Source: Variovorax sp. WS11
GTDB taxonomy: Bacteria; Pseudomonadota; Gammaproteobacteria; Burkholderiales; Burkholderiaceae_C
NCBI RefSeq assembly: GCF_010499245.1
Contig: NZ_JAAGOW010000003.1
Location: 248,001 to 312,000, forward strand
Reading direction: 5' to 3'
Length of the DNA stretch: 64,000 nucleotides
Shown here: one piece after another, positions 58,888 through 64,000 of the stretch
How positions within the stretch are numbered: position 1 is the stretch's first letter
How the letters are laid out: the number at the start of each line of letters is the position of its first letter
The notes under the pieces: generated by a model
Database searches by the model: none
Seen by the model: the letters and a program-made list of their open reading frames with translations, nothing else
Told to the model about the DNA's origin: nothing
Translations under genes and position numbers: made by a program

Positions 58888-60624
58888 CTATCGCTCCGGC
58901 AGGCCTGCCGCGCGCAGGCCTGCGACGAACCTGTTGCGGCTGGCCAGGTAGCCGTCGGCACCGGCAGGATTGTTGATGACGTACCGCTCGATCGTGTTGT
59001 GCGGCATCAGCTTGCGGTGCTCCGCCATGTTCCGTTCAGCATCCGCCTGGCGGCCGTGCAGCGCATCGATCGACGCCAGCGAGGCATGGGAGAGTCCGAA
59101 GTTCGGCCTTTCCGCCAAGGATCGTCGTGCCAGCGCGTAGGCTTTGTCGTCGTCTTCGAGCGTGAAGGCTGCGTTCGACGCCACGAAGTAGGCAGAGGCC
59201 ATGATCCGCGAGTCCCGGTAGCCAATCCGCATGGCGCTGTCGATATGGGGCTGCATCTCCGCGGCACGGCCGTTGAGTTGCAGTGCCGTCGCATACCTCA
59301 GGCGCGCGTTCGGGTTGGAAGGCGAGCGCAGCATCGCCTTCTCGTAGACAGGCAGCGCCACGTCCGGCTGGCCGCGAAACAGCAGCACATTGGCCCAATT
59401 GATGAGCGCAACGGTGTCGTTCGGTGCGATGGCCAGAGCGCGTGCGGCAACGCGCTCGGAAGCGGCAAGATCTTCAAGCGGAGCCTCGCCGGAATGGCCA
59501 AAGCGCTCGGACATGAGCGCTGCACCCAGGCCGGTCAGTGCGACCACGGAATCCGGGTCGGCGCGCAAGGCGGCCTCGAAACGCGCCCTGGCTCTCTTCA
59601 CGTCTTCCATGGACTGGCGCCGCTCGATGTCGGCCCATCCTGACAGCGCGAGGTCCGCGGGGTCGAACTGGTAACCGGGCCGACTCACTTTCGTCTTGTG
59701 CATCTCCGACTGACGCAGCCTGAGGCTGCTGACGGCACGAAGCGCGACGTCGACGTTCAGCCCCGGGTCATTCGCATCGGGATACTCGAAGTGTTCCGAC
59801 CAGACGATGTTCCCTTCGGGAATCGTCTTGACCTGCGTGTCGATCGCGACGCCACCCCCGTGTGCGGCGATTCGACCGCTCATCGCGTACCGCGCGCCGG
59901 CGGCCGATGTCGAGCGCATGACAATCGCGCTCTGCCGTTCTGAAAGCTGGGCTGCAATCTCATCCACGAGTCCGTTCCGAACATTCGCAGGTGCGGGCAT
60001 GGTGCCGATGTCCTGGAACGGGATCAGGACAATGGAATGGCGTCTTGCGATCTCCTCGTCGATGCGAAGCGGCGGCGACGCCGATCCGACATAGATGGTG
60101 CCGCCGGCGATCACGAGCGCCGCCAGCGCGACGGCCGCCGCAAGGCCGCGCTTGCCATGACGCGTGGGTGATGCGGCCGGCACAGTGGCCGCCGCCACCG
60201 GCGTGCCTGTCGTTGGCGCGGGAGGGCCAGGCTCGCTCGGACCGACAGGCCGAACGTCCGCCTCGAACATGTAACCGCGGCGCGGCAACGTGGTGATCAA
60301 CTTCGCGCCTTGATCGCTCAGCCGGCTTCGCAGGTCGCCGACGCACTGCACGAGCGAGTCGTCCGTTACCACGACGTCCGCCCACAGGCTCTCCATTAAT
60401 TCGGCCCGGCTGATGAGGCGTTGGGGATTTGCCAGGAAATAGCGCAGCAGCGCGCTCGGCTTGGGGCTGAGCGGTATCGGCGAGCCGTTCCGTCGCAGTT
60501 GGTCGCGCTCGAAATCGAACTCGAAGTCGACGAACTGAACGACCGCCGGAATCCCGACTCGAGCGCGCGATGGTGTGGGCGCGGTCGGGACTCGCTCATG
60601 GATGGTCGATTGCCCGTCGTTCAT
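58888..60624 (-). CDS. ToxR/CadC-like membrane-bound regulator with C-terminal TPRs
   Basis: The 578-residue protein has an OmpR-type winged helix (residues 31-124: LSPKPSALLRYFLANPQRLI; LRSRLSDQGAKLITTLPRRG), a proline/alanine linker, one membrane helix (159-178), a TolB-N-like domain (RRHSIVLIPFQDIG; GRIAAHGGGVAIDTQVKTIP) and TPR-like repeats in the last 200 residues. This architecture is shared by CadC-type regulators and, for winged helix plus TPR, by the T3SS activator HilA. It converges on the giant gene with eight bases between. ATG 60624 is preferred over the longer frame because AAGGGCGGG precedes it. Confidence 0.88.
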   Translation of the reverse strand: MNDGQSTIHERVPTAPTPSRARVGIPAVVQFVDFEFDFERDQLRRNGSPIPLSPKPSALLRYFLANPQRLISRAELMESLWADVVVTDDSLVQCVGDLRSRLSDQGAKLITTLPRRGYMFEADVRPVGPSEPGPPAPTTGTPVAAATVPAASPTRHGKRGLAAAVALAALVIAGGTIYVGSASPPLRIDEEIARRHSIVLIPFQDIGTMPAPANVRNGLVDEIAAQLSERQSAIVMRSTSAAGARYAMSGRIAAHGGGVAIDTQVKTIPEGNIVWSEHFEYPDANDPGLNVDVALRAVSSLRLRQSEMHKTKVSRPGYQFDPADLALSGWADIERRQSMEDVKRARARFEAALRADPDSVVALTGLGAALMSERFGHSGEAPLEDLAASERVAARALAIAPNDTVALINWANVLLFRGQPDVALPVYEKAMLRSPSNPNARLRYATALQLNGRAAEMQPHIDSAMRIGYRDSRIMASAYFVASNAAFTLEDDDKAYALARRSLAERPNFGLSHASLASIDALHGRQADAERNMAEHRKLMPHNTIERYVINNPAGADGYLASRNRFVAGLRAAGLPER

Positions 60625-60919
60625 GGACCCGCCCTTCACGCAGCCGCAGGCGCCCGGCATCTCGGGGCGGCGATCCGCCAGGGCATTCTCCTCCCGTTTG
60701 CGACGACGTGAAAGGCTTCGACACGTCGCATCCTCGGAGATTGATCGTCTGTTCATCGGGGTTCGATCGTGATGATTTCGCCCGTCGCGCCTATGGTGAC
60801 TCGGCGCGCCCGCTCAGTTCGCGCGGTCCGACCAGCAGCACCCTGATGACGAAGGGAAGCGTGTCCATGAACAAGCACTTGACGGCGGGCTGGTTGAGGC
60901 GCTGGCCGCCATCCTGGCC

Positions 60920-62191
60920 ATGGTCCCGGCTTGCGGCGGTGGAGGTGGGGCGGTGGTGGCTCATTCGGCGGTGGGAGCCTCGCCGTGCCACCCTGTCGGC
61001 GTCAAGGTCACGGGACCCAACGCGGTGACCTTACTGGAACGAGGTGGCGAGTTATCACCGTCAACTCCTCCCCGCTGCTGCCACGGGTCACCGGCGGAAC
61101 AACGGCCGTCCGATGCAGTGGACCTCGCCGTCGTTCATCTGGCCATCTACAACGCGCTCGCCGCAATCACCGGGCAATACCAGCCGTACGGGGGCCTGAC
61201 GCAAACCGCTTCCAACGCAGATGCGTCCCAGCAGGCAGCGATCGGCGCGGCGGCCCATGGCGTCTTGAAGGGAATGTTCCCGAATCGATCGGCCCGGTAT
61301 CAAGCTCCCTACGACAGCTTCCTGGCGTCGATCCCTGACGACGCGGCCAGGGCCGAGGGCATCGCAGTGGGCACTGGAGCGGCGAGCGCGATGCTTGCAT
61401 TGCGTGGCGACGACGGTCGCTCGGTGGCGCTGGCACCCTATGTGCCCGGCACGGAACCGGGGCGCTTTCGGGGCGTGAACCCGATCAACCGCAACGCGCA
61501 GTTCATCAAGCCGTTTGCAATGACCAGTGCCTCGCAGTTCCGCACGCCTTCGCCGCCTGCGCTCGACAGCGAGGCCTACGCCATCGATTTCAATGAATCG
61601 CGCTTGCTGGGCGGCGCCGTCGGCAGCTCACGCACCGACGCCCAACTCGAGATCGCGAGGTTCTACACGGAAGCCCCGCCACGCTATTGGCAGCGCAACT
61701 TGCGCCGGTTCGCGATGAGCGACGCCAGCCTGGTCGATCAGGCGCGGTTGATGGCCATGCTGTTCACGGTCGAGGCCGATGCAGGCATCGCCTGCTTCGA
61801 GTCGAAGTACCGCTATGAATTCTGGCGTCCGCAAAGCGCCATCCCGCTGGCCGAAACGGACGGCAACGCGGCCACGCCGGCCGACGCCACATGGACGCCC
61901 GTGGTGCCGACCCCCAATCACCCGGAATACCCGGCGGCCCACGGCTGCATCACGGCGGCGATGGCCGAAACGCTCAAGACCTACTACCGCACCGACCAGG
62001 TCGAATTCACCCTCGACAGCACGGTGACCGGCACCACGCGCAGTTTCAAGACAACGCAGGCCATGGTGGACGAAGTCTGCGACGCCCGCGTCTACGGTGG
62101 CATGCATTTTCGAAATTCGACGCTTCGCGGCGCAGAGCTCGGAACCAACGTGGCCCGGTGGGTGTTGCAACGGAACTTCCTGGCGCGATGA
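60920..62191 (+). CDS. Vanadium-dependent haloperoxidase-family lipoprotein with frameshifted 5' end
   Basis: The protein belongs to the PAP2/vanadium haloperoxidase superfamily. Vanadate/phosphate-binding motifs are in order: K-x6-RP (KYRYEFWRPQSAI), YPAAHGC in place of YPSGH, and R-x5-H (ARVYGGMHFRN). The natural start is probably ATG 60867 (MNKHLTAG), but the signal-peptide core LVEALAAILAMVPAC is in another frame. A further compensating pair of shifts at 61034 and 61088 replaces the expected WNEVASYHRQLLPAAATG with off-frame residues. It is either a decaying gene or carries base-call errors. Substrate unknown. Confidence 0.72.
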   Translation: MVPACGGGGGAVVAHSAVGASPCHPVGVKVTGPNAVTLLERGGELSPSTPPRCCHGSPAEQRPSDAVDLAVVHLAIYNALAAITGQYQPYGGLTQTASNADASQQAAIGAAAHGVLKGMFPNRSARYQAPYDSFLASIPDDAARAEGIAVGTGAASAMLALRGDDGRSVALAPYVPGTEPGRFRGVNPINRNAQFIKPFAMTSASQFRTPSPPALDSEAYAIDFNESRLLGGAVGSSRTDAQLEIARFYTEAPPRYWQRNLRRFAMSDASLVDQARLMAMLFTVEADAGIACFESKYRYEFWRPQSAIPLAETDGNAATPADATWTPVVPTPNHPEYPAAHGCITAAMAETLKTYYRTDQVEFTLDSTVTGTTRSFKTTQAMVDEVCDARVYGGMHFRNSTLRGAELGTNVARWVLQRNFLAR

Positions 62192-62245
62192 GCCGGGCTG
62201 CGCCACAGCGGCGCCGGTTGGGCGCGCGATGGGTTGGAGTGAACC

Positions 62246-62635
62246 ATGCACGCACGAGTCTTCGTCTCGATGCTTTTCAGCTGGATGGGACTCTTCCCGC
62301 CGACCGGTCCGGTGACGGCTGCGGAAGAGCGCATCTATCTCAGCAAGGCCGACATCGAGCGCGTTCTCGTCGGCAAGGGCCTCGAGTCGAGGAACCTGTC
62401 GACCGGCATGGTGTCGCACTGGGTTTTTCTGCCGAACGGCAGCGTCGAGTTTGCCAACAAGCGAGGCCCGGGCAACGCTTCCGGGACCTGGATCGTTCGA
62501 GCCGATGGTTTGATGTGCGTGACGATGCTCGCCCGCACGGGTTGCCGCTATTGGTTTCGTCACGGCGCTGCACTCGCGAACGCGATCAGCAAGGATCCTG
62601 GTTCGCCGCTGGTGGCCGAGATCGAGTTCGAGTAG
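62246..62635 (+). CDS. Small secreted protein, unknown function
   Basis: The 129-residue protein has a signal peptide (cleavage near VTAAEE, residue 26), then a single small domain with W/G/C landmarks: MVSHWVFLPNGSVEFANKRG, ASGTWIVRADGLMCVTM and GCRYWFRHG. The two cysteines (in LMCVTM and TGCRYW) may pair in the periplasm. The domain reads like small proteins that fold around a GTW...LC pattern in other proteobacteria, but I cannot name the family. It follows the haloperoxidase gene by 54 bases. Confidence 0.72.
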   Translation: MHARVFVSMLFSWMGLFPPTGPVTAAEERIYLSKADIERVLVGKGLESRNLSTGMVSHWVFLPNGSVEFANKRGPGNASGTWIVRADGLMCVTMLARTGCRYWFRHGAALANAISKDPGSPLVAEIEFE

Positions 62636-62737
62636 GCCAAGGGATCGCGCCGGCGTGCTTGCAAAGCGGAAGCGGGCGACTAGACTGCATGCGTCCGGCA
62701 AACCATCTCGACGCTGTCGTGCAGAGGAGATGAATCC

Positions 62738-63487
62738 ATGATTCCTGTTCTCGCCGCCGTGTTGCTGACAGCATTCCTTGCCGGTTGTGGAGGCGGAGGC
62801 GACGGGGGCGGAGGCAATGGCGCATTCGCCACTGTCGGTCAGGACACGGCAAAGCCTGACGCCGGTTCCTCCAAGGGGCAAGATGCTGCGACCTCGAGAA
62901 AGTCCGCCGATGCATCCCTGTGCACGGTCGAGATTTATGGCGACTCGATCATGGCCTCCAACGGGAGCGCGGTCAGCCCCGCCACGACGCTGCAGCTCTT
63001 CAGGCCGAACCTGCTGGTGGTTGCCGATCATTCGGTCGGGGGCATGAGTCTCGGCGTCCTGGCGCCTGTCTTTCCCGGCCTCGCCCGCAGCGCGCACTAC
63101 GTGATCATCGAGAACGGTGTCATCGATGCGTGGCAAGGGAGGAACATCAACACGGTGATCGGCGAGTACTACGCCATCATCCAGAAGGTGCGGGACGAGG
63201 GACGCATTCCGGTGCTGACCGGCTTTTCCCGTCAGTCCAGGGGCGGAGAACTCAACTCATTTCAAGTCCAACTCCGGGACTTTTACGACGCCATCCTTCA
63301 AGCGATCGCCACGAACACGAACACGACCTTTGCCGACTGGGGACAGGTGCCGTTCTTCGGCGCCTGGGACTTGCTCGACTTCGTGCACCCCAACAAGAAC
63401 TACAGCGACCGCCTGATCTTCAAACTCGCGTTGACGCTCGACACGCTCACCACGAGCTGCACGGACACCTTGCTTCCTCCGGCCTGA
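62738..63487 (+). CDS. SGNH/GDSL-hydrolase lipoprotein
   Basis: The 249-residue lipoprotein has a signal peptide with lipobox LAGC (C17), a glycine-rich linker and an SGNH esterase domain: block I YGDSIMASNG with the nucleophilic serine, block III-like IENGVIDAW, and the block V DFVHPNKNYSD Asp-His pair. It would be an envelope-anchored esterase or deacetylase. GAGGAG precedes the ATG. Confidence 0.86.
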   Translation: MIPVLAAVLLTAFLAGCGGGGDGGGGNGAFATVGQDTAKPDAGSSKGQDAATSRKSADASLCTVEIYGDSIMASNGSAVSPATTLQLFRPNLLVVADHSVGGMSLGVLAPVFPGLARSAHYVIIENGVIDAWQGRNINTVIGEYYAIIQKVRDEGRIPVLTGFSRQSRGGELNSFQVQLRDFYDAILQAIATNTNTTFADWGQVPFFGAWDLLDFVHPNKNYSDRLIFKLALTLDTLTTSCTDTLLPPA

Positions 63488-63532
63488 TCGGGGTACGTCC
63501 AGGAGTCTGCCCAACAGGCTCGCGCTCGCCCA

Positions 63533-64000
63533 TCATTCCGGCTGAGCATCCAGCGCAGCCGCGCGGGTCCGGCCCCGCTCGCTGTGCAGCATGTAGAGGC
63601 CCGATCCGACGAGCAGCGCGATTCCCAGCCAGGCCCACCCGCTGGGGACCTCGTTCCACACGGCGTAGCCCAGCAGCATGGCGAAGAGAACCGCGGTGTA
63701 GCGGAAGGGGGCCGTGAGCGACGCCTCGCCGGTGCGCATGCATTGCACCAGCAGGAAATAGCCGGAGGCCAGGAAGGCCGCCGCGATGCCCAGCAAGGCC
63801 AGGTCGACCGGCGCAAACGCCTGCCAGCCGCTCAGCAGGGTCAGGCCGCCGGCCAGCAAGGTGACGGCCAATGCCGTGGCCAGGGTGATGATGATCGACG
63901 GGATGGCCGGATCGATGCGTCGCGTCATCAGGTCGCGCGCGGCATGGAACAGCGTGCCGAGCAGGCACAGCAGGGACCATGCGTTGAAGCCTTCCCCGCT
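63533..64000 (-). CDS. EamA/DMT-family transporter, C-terminal part
   Basis: The last 155 residues of an inner-membrane transporter of the drug/metabolite (EamA) superfamily are visible; the gene continues past the window edge. About five hydrophobic helices are seen, with the typical second-repeat motif SLTAPFRYTAVLFAMLLGYA and end LGIALLVGSGLYMLHSERGR. It converges with the SGNH gene. Substrate cannot be inferred. Confidence 0.85.
   Translation of the reverse strand, partial: SGEGFNAWSLLCLLGTLFHAARDLMTRRIDPAIPSIIITLATALAVTLLAGGLTLLSGWQAFAPVDLALLGIAAAFLASGYFLLVQCMRTGEASLTAPFRYTAVLFAMLLGYAVWNEVPSGWAWLGIALLVGSGLYMLHSERGRTRAAALDAQPE

Overview
The window is high-GC, gene-dense DNA from a betaproteobacterium of the order Burkholderiales, most likely Comamonadaceae and Variovorax-like. 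This is inferred from protein style and gene order (map next to glnD; purL facing ppiC; selO-msrB-yciB-bolA-ppiC in one run). No rRNA, tRNA, CRISPR array, integrase or transposase was seen.

Layout. 1-10934 is housekeeping: partial glnD, map, purL, a stress-related operon on the minus strand (selO, msrB, yciB, bolA, ppiC), and a MurA-like enolpyruvyl transferase. 10952-32290 is a catabolic and transport block: an AraC-type regulator, an acyl-CoA ligase, a five-gene branched-chain-type ABC importer (substrate-binding protein plus LivHMGF), then a long plus-strand series of beta-oxidation genes (hydratase/dehydrogenase fusion, thiolase, two acyl-CoA dehydrogenases, two short-chain dehydrogenases, thioesterase, medium-chain reductase, GST) with an M20 peptidase and a small membrane protein among them. 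It probably imports and degrades an acyl or branched acid that cannot be identified from sequence. 32374-35662 holds small accessory genes (unknown protein, DUF1428 protein, LysR regulator, azoreductase, RidA-like protein).

35674-49788 is a non-flagellar type III secretion system (T3SS). sctQ and sctR lie on the minus strand. sctV-sctS-sctC-sctD, a 68-residue candidate needle protein, sctI-J-K-L-N-O-T and sctU lie on the plus strand. The sctI-to-sctT order matches the hrpB operon of Hrp2-type systems, but sctU lacks the NPTH self-cleavage motif and no sctP ruler, translocator or gatekeeper gene is visible. Directly downstream, after a 421-base gap filled with dispersed repeat-like hairpins, is a 2889-residue modular protein (coiled coil, duplicated beta modules, hydrophobic hairpin, tandem helical repeats, LysM-like tail). 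It is the best candidate for a secreted substrate and the most unusual object in the window. A membrane-anchored ToxR/CadC-like regulator with TPRs converges on it.

60867-64000 holds a vanadium-haloperoxidase-family gene whose 5' end is broken by apparent frameshifts, a small secreted protein, an SGNH-hydrolase lipoprotein and a partial EamA transporter.

All family assignments come from reading motifs and from recalled family knowledge. No database search was run.
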